DNA of 64,000 nucleotides, taken from assembly GCA_018436925.1 (NCBI GenBank), contig JAHDKI010000005.1:70906-134905 (forward strand), given 5' to 3'. This DNA comes from Syntrophaceae bacterium. GTDB taxonomy: Bacteria; Desulfobacterota; Syntrophia; Syntrophales; Smithellaceae. Below are positions 1 to 9,136 of this stretch, in pieces; the stretch's first letter is position 1; the number at the start of each line of letters is the position of its first letter. The notes under the pieces are model-generated. The model was not told where the DNA came from, made no database searches, and worked only from the letters and a program-made list of their open reading frames with translations. Both the position numbers and the translations under genes were made by a program.

Positions 1-1090
1 TGACCCGGGGAGCTCCCCCGGCCTTGCCGATGACGTCATGCGCGCGGGCAATGGTCTGGCCGGCTGTGTGCTGAAGCTGCCAGGTTTGATTTTGCGTGGT
101 TTTGACCCGGTCCAGAAGCCAGGTTTCCTCTTGAGTGTGGCAGGTGCGGCACGACGCGCCGACGGACTTCATGGGACTGGTGACGTGGTGCGACGAATAT
201 TTTCGTCCGCCTTCACGCAGGTAGGGCATGTGGCAATCCGCGCAGGAGGTACCGGACTGCGCATGCGCGCCGCCGGAAAAAAGTTCATAGTCGGGATGCT
301 GCGCTTTGAGCAGCTTCGTTTTTGAATCGGGATGCTGCCAGTCCATATCGAATCCCGATGGACGCTGCTGATAGTATGCGTACATATCGGCGGCAGTCAG
401 GCCCTTGTCCCACGGAAATATGACACGCTTTGTGTCCGGTTCGAAGAAATACTCCGAATGGCACTGCGCGCAAACGTAGGACCGCATCGCTTCGCGCGGG
501 GCCTTGACGACGTCAATGCCCCGCCTTTCCATCGCTTCGATAAAAGCCGGATTCATCACCCTGAGGCTCATGGTGCGCGGATCGTGGCAACTTGCGCAGA
601 CGATCGGATGCTTCAGGCGCGGCATCAATTCGGCAAGCGGTGTTTTGGCATAGTCCCAACCCATATCTTTGTAAAGGTCGCGCAGATTGGACGATTTGCA
701 GGTCATACAGGATCCGGGCGTGGCCGGCGTGACCCGCTTGCTGTGGCTCAAGTCTTCCAGTGAATATGGGTGCCCCCGATCTTCCGTATAATCTTTGGAA
801 AAAGCCATTCCCTTGAAATTCACCAAAATCTCCGGTTCTTTCTCCGATTTCTGGAAGTTGACGGATCCGCCGAATCCGGTAGGCGAAGGGGCCATCTCCT
901 TATTCTTGAGATAGCCTGCGTATTGCAGCGGATAGGCTTCGCCCCAAACAGCCGGATCGTATTCGTCTTCGGCAATAACCGCAAGGCTCACCGTCTCGTC
1001 GGGTTCCATAAAGAAGACGCGGATGAAAACGGCGATCAGCACGATTAAAAAAACGCTCAGAAGAAGAAAAAACAGGCTTTTACTTTTCAA
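1..1090 (-). CDS. nrfA: Ammonia-forming cytochrome c nitrite reductase NrfA (3' end beyond window)
   Basis: Periplasmic pentahaem enzyme that reduces nitrite to ammonium with six electrons delivered by NrfH. The visible 363 residues begin with a hydrophobic N-terminus (about 5-26). All five haem sites are present: CMTCK at 128-132, the lysine-ligated active-site haem diagnostic of NrfA, then CASCH 165-169, CAQCH 207-211, CADCH 283-287 and CRTCH 314-318. The segments around haem 3 (CAQCHSEYFF) and haem 4 (SCADCHMPY) match the active-site surroundings of the family. Roughly 120 C-terminal residues are missing only because the gene leaves the window. There is no ATG; a TTG at 1088-1090 lies 8 nt after GGAGG and overlaps the end of nrfH by 11 bases, so translation is probably coupled. 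Confidence 0.95.
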   Translation of the reverse strand, partial: MKSKSLFFLLLSVFLIVLIAVFIRVFFMEPDETVSLAVIAEDEYDPAVWGEAYPLQYAGYLKNKEMAPSPTGFGGSVNFQKSEKEPEILVNFKGMAFSKDYTEDRGHPYSLEDLSHSKRVTPATPGSCMTCKSSNLRDLYKDMGWDYAKTPLAELMPRLKHPIVCASCHDPRTMSLRVMNPAFIEAMERRGIDVVKAPREAMRSYVCAQCHSEYFFEPDTKRVIFPWDKGLTAADMYAYYQQRPSGFDMDWQHPDSKTKLLKAQHPDYELFSGGAHAQSGTSCADCHMPYLREGGRKYSSHHVTSPMKSVGASCRTCHTQEETWLLDRVKTTQNQTWQLQHTAGQTIARAHDVIGKAGGAPRV

Positions 1091-1556
1091 TTCGAATTCC
1101 TCCTTCGTCTTGTCCCCTTCCGTGGACGAGATAGCGATGGCATTTCAGGCAGTCGGTTCGCTCGCCGGTCATTCTCGTTCCGGCAACGGTTGACGCATGA
1201 CAACGCAGACAGTTATCGACGATGATAGCGCGGCCTTTCGCGGAAAGACCGATGCCCGCTCCATAGTCGCGGGCGGTTTCATGGATGAGATCGTTGAGCC
1301 CCGCCCGGGTTTTGAAGAGAATTTTTTCGGCGATATGGGAATCGGTCAGATGGCATTCGGTGCAGGCGAACTGCCCGTGGTTGGACGCCTGCCAGCGGGT
1401 GTAGACGGTTTTCATGCTGTGACAGGAACCGCAGAATCTCGCATCGCCGGACGCGGAGTAAGCCCAGACCGCGGCGGCGAAAAACAACGCACCGAGAAGA
1501 ATGCCGGGAACGAGGAATCCGGCCGCAGACGACTTTTTCGCTCGCTCAAGAATCAT
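1080..1556 (-). CDS. nrfH: Cytochrome c nitrite reductase small subunit NrfH
   Basis: Membrane-anchored tetrahaem quinol dehydrogenase of the NapC/NirT family that passes electrons from menaquinol to NrfA. The 158-residue protein has one N-terminal membrane helix (about residues 12-34) and four haem motifs: CGSCHSM (the Met-ligated first haem typical of NrfH), CTECH, CLRCH and CLKCH. An ATG at 1554-1556 has AGGGA 8 nt upstream; an in-frame TTG at 1577 would add seven residues but has no good ribosome binding site. It is the first gene of an nrfHA pair. A typical family length is 150-160 residues, so the protein is complete. Confidence 0.95.
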   Translation of the reverse strand: MILERAKKSSAAGFLVPGILLGALFFAAAVWAYSASGDARFCGSCHSMKTVYTRWQASNHGQFACTECHLTDSHIAEKILFKTRAGLNDLIHETARDYGAGIGLSAKGRAIIVDNCLRCHASTVAGTRMTGERTDCLKCHRYLVHGRGQDEGGIRIEK

Positions 1557-1696
1557 GATCGGAATCCCTATCCTCAAAACGGGTTGAAGGCATGGTCATG
1601 GTGTATTGACTAAATCCTGATGGCTGCAAATCCTATTCAAAAAAGGGCTATCCGTCAATAGAAATTGCATCCGGACATCGCATCCCGACCGACCGA

Positions 1697-3400
1697 TCAG
1701 GCGGAATATTCGTTCAGAAAGGAGCTCTCCGCATCGTAGGTGCCGATGAGAATCAGCTCATCTTTTTCGTCGAGCTCAACGGAAGGCTCCGGATTGATAA
1801 TCGTCTGCCCCTCCCGTACCAGGGCCACCACCGTACACCCCGTTTTCTCGCGAATTCCGGAGAGAGCGAGGGTCTTGCCCGACAGGCCCGCCGGCGCCGG
1901 CAGATGGAAGAAATTCAATCCCTCGGCCAGAAGCAGGGTTTCCTCATTCATCAAAAAGTTAAAAATCGCATTGGCGCCCAAAGACGCGTAGGACATGACA
2001 AAATCCGCCCCCGCGCGATGCAGTGTGGTGATGTTGCGGTCTTCACTGGCACGGCTTAGAATCTGCATGTCGGGACGGAGACTGCGCAAATATTTGGTCA
2101 GGTAAATGTTCGTGGCGTCGTCATGGGACGTAATCAGCGCGGCGGGCGCTTTTTCAAACCAGGCTTTCTCCAGGGTCTGAATATCCGCGGCGTCGCCGAA
2201 AACATAGTGGCCGTCTTCCTCCTCATGCCGACGCCTTTGGGCTTTTTCAATAATCAGGTAAGGAATCTCCGCTTTTTCAAACCGGGCGGCAATCGCCTGG
2301 CCGACGCGCCCTCCTCCCACAATAATCACCGGATCCCCGGCCACTTTGCAAATTTGATAGAAAGAATACACTTCGTCATAAGCGGCCAGCGCGTCTTCCG
2401 TTCCGGCAAAAACCAGAACGCTGGAGCGGTCGATCTTCGTCTCCGGCCGCGGAATCGTAAATTCGCCCCGCTCCCAGATCCCGACGACCGTCAGGCCGAA
2501 GGTCTCGCGAAGTTTACTCTGGACGATGGTCTGTCCCACCAACGGGGTTCCGATCGCCGGCGCCTGGGCCAGAACCAATTGTTCATAGCGGCCGATGATG
2601 TTGGCTTTGCAGTCTCCGGCGATAGTCCAGGCCGCCAGCGAGCGTCCCAGCAGGTCATGCAGCTGCAAAACACGCGTCACGCCCGCCAACTGCAGAATAT
2701 CGACGGAATGAGGCGAATCGGCCGTGGCGATAATGGGCAAATGCTCGAAATCTTCTCTCAAGGTGAGCGCAATATTGGTGTTCATCTGATCCGAGTTGGT
2801 GGCCACCACCAGCGCCGCATTCTGCACGCGCATTTTTTCATAAGCAATGGGATCGTCGATATTCCCGACCGCCACGCGAATATTTCTGTCGTAGAGCTCC
2901 AGGGCGCGCTGAAATTGCTCCACAACGACGACATATTCCTTTTTATAGCCTTCAAGCTTCTCAATCAGGGCGGCCGTGACGGGATCATAATTGGTGATGA
3001 TGACATGGTTGCGCGTATCGGTCGGCAGCTCCCGGGGCGTGCGGCTTCTGGCCTGCGCTTCCATCCAGGGTGCAAAAAAGAATTTGATAAAAACAAAAGG
3101 AAGCAAAATGAGCAACAGGACGACGCCGGATAGCAGCACGATAATTGAAAAAAGCCGTCCCAGGTCGCTGGTGAAGGTGATATCGCCGAAACCGAGCGTG
3201 GACATGGTGACAATCGTCCAGTAAAACCCCGTCACCCACGAATGCCGCTGTCCTTCAGCCGCCATGATGTGATGGAACAAAATGCTGTACAACGCAATCA
3301 GCGCCGTCATCAGAGCGAGGTATTTCAAAACCAGTCGAATATTGGCCTTCGTGATATTGCTCGACACGATCGTGCTGACAACGGCGGGCAGATATTTCAT
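1697..3400 (-). CDS. Potassium channel protein with two RCK (TrkA) regulatory modules
   Basis: Inner-membrane ion channel with a cytoplasmic ligand-gating region. From the ATG at 3400 (567 aa), two membrane helices (about 23-45 and 85-110) flank a pore loop with the selectivity filter TLGFGD (68-73). Then come a first TrkA-N nucleotide-binding domain (HVIITNYD, about 130-250), TrkA-C (about 265-350), a second TrkA-N with the Rossmann motif GGGRVGQA (about 360-480) and a final TrkA-C. Having both RCK modules in one chain resembles MthK/Kch-type channels with a fused extra RCK. GAGG lies 11 nt before this ATG; an in-frame TTG at 3418 is the alternative start. K+ selectivity is inferred from the filter, which reads GFG as in K+ channels. 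Confidence 0.88.
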   Translation of the reverse strand: MKYLPAVVSTIVSSNITKANIRLVLKYLALMTALIALYSILFHHIMAAEGQRHSWVTGFYWTIVTMSTLGFGDITFTSDLGRLFSIIVLLSGVVLLLILLPFVFIKFFFAPWMEAQARSRTPRELPTDTRNHVIITNYDPVTAALIEKLEGYKKEYVVVVEQFQRALELYDRNIRVAVGNIDDPIAYEKMRVQNAALVVATNSDQMNTNIALTLREDFEHLPIIATADSPHSVDILQLAGVTRVLQLHDLLGRSLAAWTIAGDCKANIIGRYEQLVLAQAPAIGTPLVGQTIVQSKLRETFGLTVVGIWERGEFTIPRPETKIDRSSVLVFAGTEDALAAYDEVYSFYQICKVAGDPVIIVGGGRVGQAIAARFEKAEIPYLIIEKAQRRRHEEEDGHYVFGDAADIQTLEKAWFEKAPAALITSHDDATNIYLTKYLRSLRPDMQILSRASEDRNITTLHRAGADFVMSYASLGANAIFNFLMNEETLLLAEGLNFFHLPAPAGLSGKTLALSGIREKTGCTVVALVREGQTIINPEPSVELDEKDELILIGTYDAESSFLNEYSA

Positions 3401-3525
3401 ATTGACGGGAATCCTCAAAAAAAGAAAGGCGCCTTCTCTTTTGCCTTCTGCGCCTTTTTCCGGCGGAAAATATAGAAAAGTTGACTTGCTCCTGTCAAGG
3501 CAAAATCAGGACGACGGAAGAGTGA

Positions 3526-4446
3526 TCACGCCCCTTGCCGCGCTTCGACAAGAATATGCCCGAGCGCTCTGTCGATCTCGGGATAGGCAAACGCAAAGCC
3601 GGCATCCAGAAGCCGGCGCGGAATGACGCGTTGCCCCTTGAGCAGCACGGAGCCGAACTCGCCCAGAATAAGCTCGATCATGAAGGCGGGCGCCGGCATA
3701 AACGACGGACGGCGCAGCGCACGTCCGATCGCCCGGGCCAGTTCCTGGTTCCGAACCGGATGGGGAGAGCACACATTGAACGCACCGGATAAATCCGTTT
3801 GTTCAAGCAGAAACGCAAAGGCGCGAGTCAGGTCGTCCATATGCACCCAGGAAAACCACTGTGTGCCGCTTCCCAACGGGCCTCCCAGAAAATATTTAAA
3901 CAGCGGAACCATCTGCCCCAGCGCACCGCCTGACGGTCCCAGAACGATGCCGAAACGGGTGAGAATCACCCGCGCCCCTTTGCTTTCCGCCCGCAGGGCC
4001 TCCTGTTCCCAATCGACGGCCAACCCGGCCAGGAAATCTTTCCCGGCCGGTGCGGTCTCCGTCAATTCTTCGTCTTGTGAAAAACCATAATACCCCACGG
4101 CGGAGGTGCTGAAAAACGTAACGGGTTTCCCGTCTGCGGGCAGAGCGTCGACCAGGTGGCGGGTGGTCAGAATCCGGCTTTGGCGTAAAACCTTTTTATA
4201 AGAATCCGTCCATCGGCTGAAAATGGACGCCCCCGCCAGATTAATGATCACATCATGCCCGGGCACGGCTTGCTGCCATTTGCCTTTGGCCATCGGATTG
4301 CCCTGCAGATAGGAGAGGCCCTCTAATTTCAGAGAAGGCAAACGCGCCTCATGCGACAGAACCGTCACAAGATGGCCTTTTTCGATCAGAGATTTGGTTA
4401 GCGCCGTTCCGACAAATCCCGTGCCGCCGGTCATGAATATCTGCAT
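3526..4446 (-). CDS. TIGR01777 family NAD-dependent epimerase/dehydratase-like protein (YfcH type)
   Basis: Soluble extended SDR of 306 aa with the N-terminal nucleotide-binding motif TGGTGFVG (7-14) and the family hallmarks NLAGASI, STSAVGYYG (with the SDR Tyr) and FGIVLGPSGGAL. The C-terminal DUF1731-type segment ends near IDRALGHIL. The family's substrate is unknown. It is followed at 4494 by a flavin-fold protein on the same strand and probably forms a short transcription unit with it. Confidence 0.85.
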   Translation of the reverse strand: MQIFMTGGTGFVGTALTKSLIEKGHLVTVLSHEARLPSLKLEGLSYLQGNPMAKGKWQQAVPGHDVIINLAGASIFSRWTDSYKKVLRQSRILTTRHLVDALPADGKPVTFFSTSAVGYYGFSQDEELTETAPAGKDFLAGLAVDWEQEALRAESKGARVILTRFGIVLGPSGGALGQMVPLFKYFLGGPLGSGTQWFSWVHMDDLTRAFAFLLEQTDLSGAFNVCSPHPVRNQELARAIGRALRRPSFMPAPAFMIELILGEFGSVLLKGQRVIPRRLLDAGFAFAYPEIDRALGHILVEARQGA

Positions 4447-4493
4447 GCTGAACCTCTCCGAGTCTGAAATGCCGATGATTCTTTCGAAAGCCC

Positions 4494-4883
4494 CTAAGCC
4501 GACGAGCCGTCGCCGATAAGGGGCAAGACCTGGTCGATCCTGAAATAAACGAGAAACTTCGATTCGACTTTCTGTTTCCCCTCAACATCCTTGTATTTCC
4601 TGCGGCGAATTTCGTCAATGAGCGGAGAATCTTTTTCCTCTCGGGTTTTGGTCAAATACAGCCTTTTGCCGGTATAGGATCCATCCTCTTTAAAAAGATA
4701 GACCGCGCTGAAATTCGCCTGAAGGTTGGCATGCGTCAGACGATCTCCGGAAATAAAAGCCACGGTGCCGTCATCAATAAAATGAGGCCGGCCATACACG
4801 GCTGAGTTGACCCGGCCCGAGGCATCGGCGGTGGACAAAACCCCGACGCCCGTGACGTGTTCAAAATATTCGGCAAGCGACAT
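4494..4883 (-). CDS. Pyridoxamine 5'-phosphate oxidase-family FMN-binding protein
   Basis: Small split-barrel flavoprotein fold (129 aa). The opening segment GVGVLSTADASGRVNSAVYGRP and the later strand VAFISGDRLTHANLQAN follow the pattern of single-domain PNPOx-like proteins that bind FMN or F420 and act as small reductases or redox sensors. The substrate cannot be told from sequence. It sits 47 bp upstream of the TIGR01777 gene on the same strand and diverges from blc. Confidence 0.75.
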   Translation of the reverse strand: MSLAEYFEHVTGVGVLSTADASGRVNSAVYGRPHFIDDGTVAFISGDRLTHANLQANFSAVYLFKEDGSYTGKRLYLTKTREEKDSPLIDEIRRRKYKDVEGKQKVESKFLVYFRIDQVLPLIGDGSSA

Positions 4884-4954
4884 GATTCCCCCTTTGTTTT
4901 TTCCCGATTTTGGAATAAGTTAAACCATCGCCGCATGCTTGTAAAGGAAGGAAT

Positions 4955-5467
4955 ATGAAAAAAATTATTCTGCTTTTGGTTTTAACGCTTGTGTCTTGCG
5001 CCGGCATTCCCGAGGGCGTGACTCCGGCGGGCGACTTCGATCTGCACAGGTACCTTGGCCGATGGCACGAAATCGCGCGGCTGGACCATTCCTTTGAACG
5101 CGGCTTGTCCCAAGTCACCGCCGAGTACAGCCTCAACCCGGACGGCAGTGTCCGCGTGGTCAATCGAGGCTTCTCTGAATCGGAGAATAAATGGAAACAG
5201 GCCGAAGGGCGGGCGGTTTTCGTCAATCGTCCGGATCAGGGGTATCTCAAGGTTTCTTTTTTCGGACCGTTTTACGGATCGTATGTCGTTATCGATCTTG
5301 ATCGCGAAAACTATTCCTGGGCGATGGTGTGCGGCCCCGACCGGTCTTACCTATGGATTCTGGCCCGATCACCTTCGCTTGATGACGCCGTCGTCAGACA
5401 ACTGACCGCCAAAGCTTCCGCGCTCGGATTCAACACCGATGCGCTGATTTTCGTGCATCACGATTAA
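4955..5467 (+). CDS. blc: Outer-membrane lipocalin lipoprotein Blc
   Basis: Bacterial lipocalin of 170 aa. The N-terminus is a lipoprotein signal with lipobox LVSC (Cys about residue 15). The body carries the lipocalin signature YLGRWHEIARLDHSFERG and the conserved FFGPFYGSYVVIDLD and SYLWILARSP strands. Blc proteins bind lysophospholipids or fatty acids at the outer membrane. GGAAGGA precedes the ATG. The gene is followed 26 bp later by a flavodoxin-like gene in the same direction. Confidence 0.92.
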   Translation: MKKIILLLVLTLVSCAGIPEGVTPAGDFDLHRYLGRWHEIARLDHSFERGLSQVTAEYSLNPDGSVRVVNRGFSESENKWKQAEGRAVFVNRPDQGYLKVSFFGPFYGSYVVIDLDRENYSWAMVCGPDRSYLWILARSPSLDDAVVRQLTAKASALGFNTDALIFVHHD

Positions 5468-5493
5468 CCGCTCCATCCGCAAAGGAAACCGTC

Positions 5494-6135
5494 ATGAGTT
5501 TCAAGATTCTGGGCATCGCGGGCAGTCCCGTCAAAAAGGGAAACGTTGAATCTCTTCTTTGGAAAACATTCGAAACCCTGCCCGCTCAAGCCGCCACCTG
5601 GGAAATCGTCAACCTGTCCACGTTGAAGGTGAAGGACTGTATTCACTGCAACTTCTGCCTGACCAAACAGCAAGCAGGAAAATACTGCTCGATCAAAGAC
5701 GACGCTCAGGTGATTTTTGAAAAAGTCGAAGCGGCGGATATTCTTGTTCTGGCCAGCCCTGTTTATTTCATGCGATCCTCCGCCCGCATGGCCGCGCTCA
5801 TCGACCGGTTTCGGGTGTTTATCTTCGGCAACCTCACGGCGGGGCGCCTGAAAAACAAAATCGGCGCGAGCATGGCGGTGGCGTGGCTGCGTCAGGGCGG
5901 CCTGGAGCTGACGCATCTTTCGCATATCACTGCAATGCTCGGTCTGGAAATGATTCCGGCGAGCCTCCACAAAGGCGTAAGCCCTCTGGGGGCCTCAGTG
6001 CTCACCAGCCCGCAGGGATCGGGATATTTTGATCCCGAAGCGCCGTTAGGCACAGAACCCGACGAAGCCGGCCTGCAGTCGGCGCGCCTTTTGATGCGCC
6101 GCACCCTGGAGCTGGCCCGCCTGACGCGCAAATAA
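5494..6135 (+). CDS. NADPH-dependent FMN reductase-type iron-sulfur flavoprotein
   Basis: Flavodoxin-like protein (213 aa). The FMN phosphate loop GIAGSPVKKGNVE is at the N-terminus. The cysteine cluster CIHCNFC followed by KYC (about 49-68) matches the compact Cys motif of iron-sulfur flavoproteins, and ADILVLASPVYF is the conserved second flavin segment. Such proteins shuttle electrons between ferredoxin or NAD(P)H and unidentified acceptors in anaerobes. Probably co-transcribed with blc. Confidence 0.82.
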   Translation: MSFKILGIAGSPVKKGNVESLLWKTFETLPAQAATWEIVNLSTLKVKDCIHCNFCLTKQQAGKYCSIKDDAQVIFEKVEAADILVLASPVYFMRSSARMAALIDRFRVFIFGNLTAGRLKNKIGASMAVAWLRQGGLELTHLSHITAMLGLEMIPASLHKGVSPLGASVLTSPQGSGYFDPEAPLGTEPDEAGLQSARLLMRRTLELARLTRK

Positions 6136-6187
6136 ATCATCGAATTCAACCCTTTGCATTTAATTTTTATCCGCCGGCAGGATTTGC

Positions 6188-6217
6188 TTGACAAAAAGAC
6201 TCCCCTTTCCCTATAAC
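6188..6217 (+). promoter_or_regulatory. Predicted sigma-70 promoter of the tandem-HTH MerR gene
   Basis: TTGACA at 6188-6193 and TATAAC at 6212-6217 are separated by 18 bp, a near-consensus promoter. The -10 element runs into the 25-bp palindrome that follows. The only gene start downstream is the MerR-type regulator. Confidence 0.65.
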
Positions 6218-6239
6218 ATTGAAGTTCAACTTCAATGTT
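6215..6239. promoter_or_regulatory. Perfect 25-bp palindrome, probable operator
   Basis: Two perfectly complementary 12-base arms, AACATTGAAGTT and AACTTCAATGTT, flank a central C at 6227. The core AAGTT-N-AACTT resembles MerR/SoxR-family dyads. The site overlaps the -10 element and the presumed transcription start instead of lying in the spacer, which suits autorepression better than classical MerR activation. Confidence 0.7.
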
Positions 6240-6255
6240 TGGAGGCATCCGACTC

Positions 6256-6975
6256 GTGAATCTGAAAATCGGAGAAATCGCAAAACGCAGCGGCGTGCCC
6301 GCCTCCACCATCCGTTATTATGTGCGCGTCGGACTTCTGCCCAAACCGCACAAGACCAACGAAAAGATGGCCTATTATGAGGAATCGTGCGTTGAGCGCC
6401 TGCGGCTGATCGCCGGGTTGCAGGCCAAACGCTATTATCCCCTGTATCTGATCAAAAACATTTTGCGGCGCGTGGATGACGGCTTAAATCCGGCAGAAGC
6501 CGAGATGATCGAAACGGCGGTCTTCGGCAACCGCCCGGATGCGGACCACAATCTGATGTCGACTGCCGAGTTTCTGACGACAACGGGACTGTCCAAAAAT
6601 CAGCTCGAGCGCGCGAGGAAGCTCGGCGTCTTGATTCCCTTTTCCAACCGCGACGGCAAACCCCTGTACGACCGGGAGGATGTGGCGGCCGGGCGAGATG
6701 CCTTGAAAAGGCTTGCCGATCTGGGCATGGAGCTGGCCGACTTGTCTTTTCTTGTTGAACTGGGAGAAAAGATCGTCGACCGGGAGATGGCACTGCGGCG
6801 CCGCATTGTCGCAGGCAGATCGACCCGGGACAACGTGATGGTGACCGCCGAGCTGACCCGGATCGGCGATTTCTACCGGGATTATATGCTTCGTCGTCTG
6901 TTTCAGAAACGTGTGGAACAAAATATTCAAAAAAGTCTGGCTGAAAAGAAAAGCAAAAAAGCCGGAAAACCTTAA
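6256..6975 (+). CDS. MerR-family transcriptional regulator with two tandem HTH domains
   Basis: DNA-binding regulator (239 aa). Residues 2-70 are a classical MerR winged HTH (LKIGEIAKRSGVPASTIRYY). Residues 101-170 align with the same pattern a second time (STAEFLTTTGLSKNQLERAR, then LGVLIP and LYDREDV), so the protein appears to carry two MerR-type DNA-binding units. The tail (about 190-239) is basic and probably helical. The chosen GTG at 6256 has GGAGG 10 nt upstream and puts the HTH at the N-terminus; an ATG at 6235 lies inside the palindrome and lacks a ribosome binding site. It heads a run of two flavoprotein genes and a MaoC gene, which it probably controls. Confidence 0.85.
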   Translation: MNLKIGEIAKRSGVPASTIRYYVRVGLLPKPHKTNEKMAYYEESCVERLRLIAGLQAKRYYPLYLIKNILRRVDDGLNPAEAEMIETAVFGNRPDADHNLMSTAEFLTTTGLSKNQLERARKLGVLIPFSNRDGKPLYDREDVAAGRDALKRLADLGMELADLSFLVELGEKIVDREMALRRRIVAGRSTRDNVMVTAELTRIGDFYRDYMLRRLFQKRVEQNIQKSLAEKKSKKAGKP

Positions 6976-7001
6976 GAACATTTCAAGATTCGGAGGTTTT
7001 T

Positions 7002-7994
7002 ATGTATCAGACAGCAATTACGGACATGTTCGGCGTGAAATACCCCATTATCTGCGGGGCAATGATGTGGCTTTGCAAACCCAAACTCTGCGGGGCCATT
7101 TCCAACGCGGGCGGCCTGGGCAATCTGACGGCGGCCAACTATGAAACCGAAGCCGATTTCCGCGCTGCGATCCGGGAAGTCCGGCGTCTTACGGACAAAC
7201 CCTTTTTAGTCGGCATTACGCTTCTGCCGTCGGTGCGCATCACGCCGGAACACCACCGGATGTACATCCGGGTTTGCGCCGAAGAAAAAGTGGCCGGCAT
7301 TGAATTTTCCGGCACGCCTCTGGATAAGGCCGCGGGCATGGAAGCCGTAGACGCCCTGAAGAAAGCGGGCGTAAAGCTCTTTCACAAAGTCGGCGCGGTT
7401 CGCCATGCCGTGCACGCAGAAAAGATCGGTTTTGACGGCGTGTACGCCGCCGGCATCGAAGAAGGCGGCCACCCGCTCAATGACGATGTCACCTCCATGG
7501 TGCTGACGCCGCGTATGGTCTCGTCGGTCAAACTGCCCGTCGTGACGGTCGGCGGCATCGCCGACGGCCGGACCATGGCGGCGGCGCTGGCCCTGGGCGC
7601 CCAGGGCGTCATGATGGCCAGCCGGTTCATCGCGACCAAGGAATGCGACGTCCATGACAACATCAAAAAGGAGTTGATCCAAAGGCAGGAAATGGACACC
7701 GTCATTTACGGAAAATCCATCGGACTCCAGGGCCGCGGCTTGAAGTCGAAAGTGATTGAGGAAGTTCTGGCCATCGAAGCCCGAAACGGCGGCTTCGAGG
7801 AACTGATTCCGCTTCTTTCAGGACAGAAAGTCAAGCAAGCCTGGGAAACCGGCGATGTGGACTACGCGCCCTTGATGGTCGGCCAGTCCATCGGCCTGAT
7901 CGAAGACATTCCAACCTGCGCGGAACTTCTTGAGCGGATGGCGGCGGACGCCAAAGTCAGTCTCGATCGCGCCCGAAAACACTGCGGAGCTTAG
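7002..7994 (+). CDS. Nitronate monooxygenase / 2-nitropropane dioxygenase-family FMN enzyme
   Basis: TIM-barrel FMN protein of 330 aa. Markers are the N-terminal YPIICGAM, SNAGGLG, the segment EEGGHP with the family's catalytic-type His, VTVGGIADGRTMAAALALGAQGVMMASRF (phosphate binding) and ATKEC. In strict anaerobes this fold also covers FabK-like enoyl reductases, so true nitronate oxidation is doubtful. Its position between a MerR regulator and a MaoC hydratase points to acyl-CoA metabolism. GGAGG precedes the ATG. Confidence 0.85.
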   Translation: MYQTAITDMFGVKYPIICGAMMWLCKPKLCGAISNAGGLGNLTAANYETEADFRAAIREVRRLTDKPFLVGITLLPSVRITPEHHRMYIRVCAEEKVAGIEFSGTPLDKAAGMEAVDALKKAGVKLFHKVGAVRHAVHAEKIGFDGVYAAGIEEGGHPLNDDVTSMVLTPRMVSSVKLPVVTVGGIADGRTMAAALALGAQGVMMASRFIATKECDVHDNIKKELIQRQEMDTVIYGKSIGLQGRGLKSKVIEEVLAIEARNGGFEELIPLLSGQKVKQAWETGDVDYAPLMVGQSIGLIEDIPTCAELLERMAADAKVSLDRARKHCGA

Positions 7995-8023
7995 ACAAGC
8001 ATTAAACGATCAAAGGAGATCTC

Positions 8024-9061
8024 ATGAAAACACGATTGACGGAAATGGTAGGCATTCGGTATCCGATTGTTCTGTCCGGCATGAGCTGGATCAGTACCCC
8101 GAAGATGGTCGCGGCGGTATCGAACGCGGGCGGCCTGGGCATTCTGGCCACCGGCCCGCTCAACAGCAAGCAGACACGCGAAGCGATCCGCGAAATCCGC
8201 AAACTCACCGACAAGCCGTTCGGCGCCAACGCGTCTTTGATGTTTCCGGGCGCGGCTGAAAATGCCAAGGTTCTGCTGCAAGAACAGGTGCCGGTCATCA
8301 ACTTCGCTCTGGGCAAAGGCGACTGGATTGTGAAAGAAGCGCACAAGTACGGCGGCAAGGTGTTCGCCACGGTCGTCAACCTCAAGCACGCCAAGCGCGC
8401 CCAGGATTTCGGCACCGACGCGGTCATCGCCACCGGGCAGGAAGCGGCGGCCCACGGCGAAGATGTCACCTCGCTGGTTCTGATCCCGCATCTGGCCGAA
8501 AATCTGAAAATTCCCGTCATCGCCGCGGGCGGTTTCGCCGACGGCCGGGGAGTCGCCGCGGCGCTGGCTCTGGGCGCCGAAGGCGTTGCGATGGGCACCA
8601 GGCTTATGACCACCAAAGAAAGCCCGCTGCATGAAAACTACAAAAAGCTCGCCCAGGAAAAGGAAGTCTATGACACGCTTTTTTCCACCCGCTTCGACGG
8701 CATTTTGTGCCGCGTCATGAAAACCGACGCGGCCAAGAAGGCCGTCAGAAAGGGATTGAGCTGGCCGGCCGCTTTTTTCAATTCGCAGGATATCGCCAAA
8801 CAGGTGGGGCTGCCGTATTTTAAATTGTTTTTAGGCGTTCTGGCTTCCGGGTATAAAAACGCAAAACAACTGGCCTACATGGCCAACGCGTTTAAGGCGA
8901 TTCGGGTGGCGACAGAAGACGGAGACACGAAAACCGGCGTGCTTCCGGTGGGCCAGGTGCAGGGATTGATTTCCGATCAGCCTACGGTGGCGGAGCTTTT
9001 CGAGCGCATCGTCAAAGAAGCGAAAGCCGCGCAGTCCAAAGTCAACACGGCTTTGGAATAA
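8024..9061 (+). CDS. Second nitronate monooxygenase-family FMN enzyme
   Basis: Paralogue (345 aa) of the preceding gene, 29 bp downstream and preceded by AAAGGAG. It has YPIVLSGMSW, SNAGGLGILATG, QEAAAHGEDVTSLV (His retained), AAGGFADGRGVAAALALGAEGVAMGTRL and TTKES. A longer C-terminal region (about 265-345) lacks a recognisable domain. Two divergent copies side by side suggest different substrates or a heteromer. Confidence 0.85.
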   Translation: MKTRLTEMVGIRYPIVLSGMSWISTPKMVAAVSNAGGLGILATGPLNSKQTREAIREIRKLTDKPFGANASLMFPGAAENAKVLLQEQVPVINFALGKGDWIVKEAHKYGGKVFATVVNLKHAKRAQDFGTDAVIATGQEAAAHGEDVTSLVLIPHLAENLKIPVIAAGGFADGRGVAAALALGAEGVAMGTRLMTTKESPLHENYKKLAQEKEVYDTLFSTRFDGILCRVMKTDAAKKAVRKGLSWPAAFFNSQDIAKQVGLPYFKLFLGVLASGYKNAKQLAYMANAFKAIRVATEDGDTKTGVLPVGQVQGLISDQPTVAELFERIVKEAKAAQSKVNTALE

Positions 9062-9136
9062 GATCAGGTCTTGCAAAACAAGCCTTAAGCAGGCTAGGGT
9101 AGTCGCTATTATAAAACCGGAAGGGAGAATATATCT

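Noticed and set aside
1..1090. nrfA as a truncated pseudogene
   Set aside because: All five haem motifs are in frame and the gene simply runs off the window edge; the missing ATG is explained by a TTG start overlapping nrfH.
2123..3133. Long plus-strand open frame opposite the potassium channel gene
   Set aside because: Antisense to a gene with clear TrkA and pore motifs; its translation is Arg/Gly-rich without family motifs, as expected from the GC-rich complementary strand. Similar long antisense frames (for example at 13409-14083, 41154-42341 and 61516-62808) were rejected for the same reason.
6235..6255. ATG at 6235 as the start of the tandem-HTH regulator
   Set aside because: It lies inside the palindromic operator and has no ribosome binding site, whereas GTG at 6256 follows GGAGG and starts exactly at the HTH.
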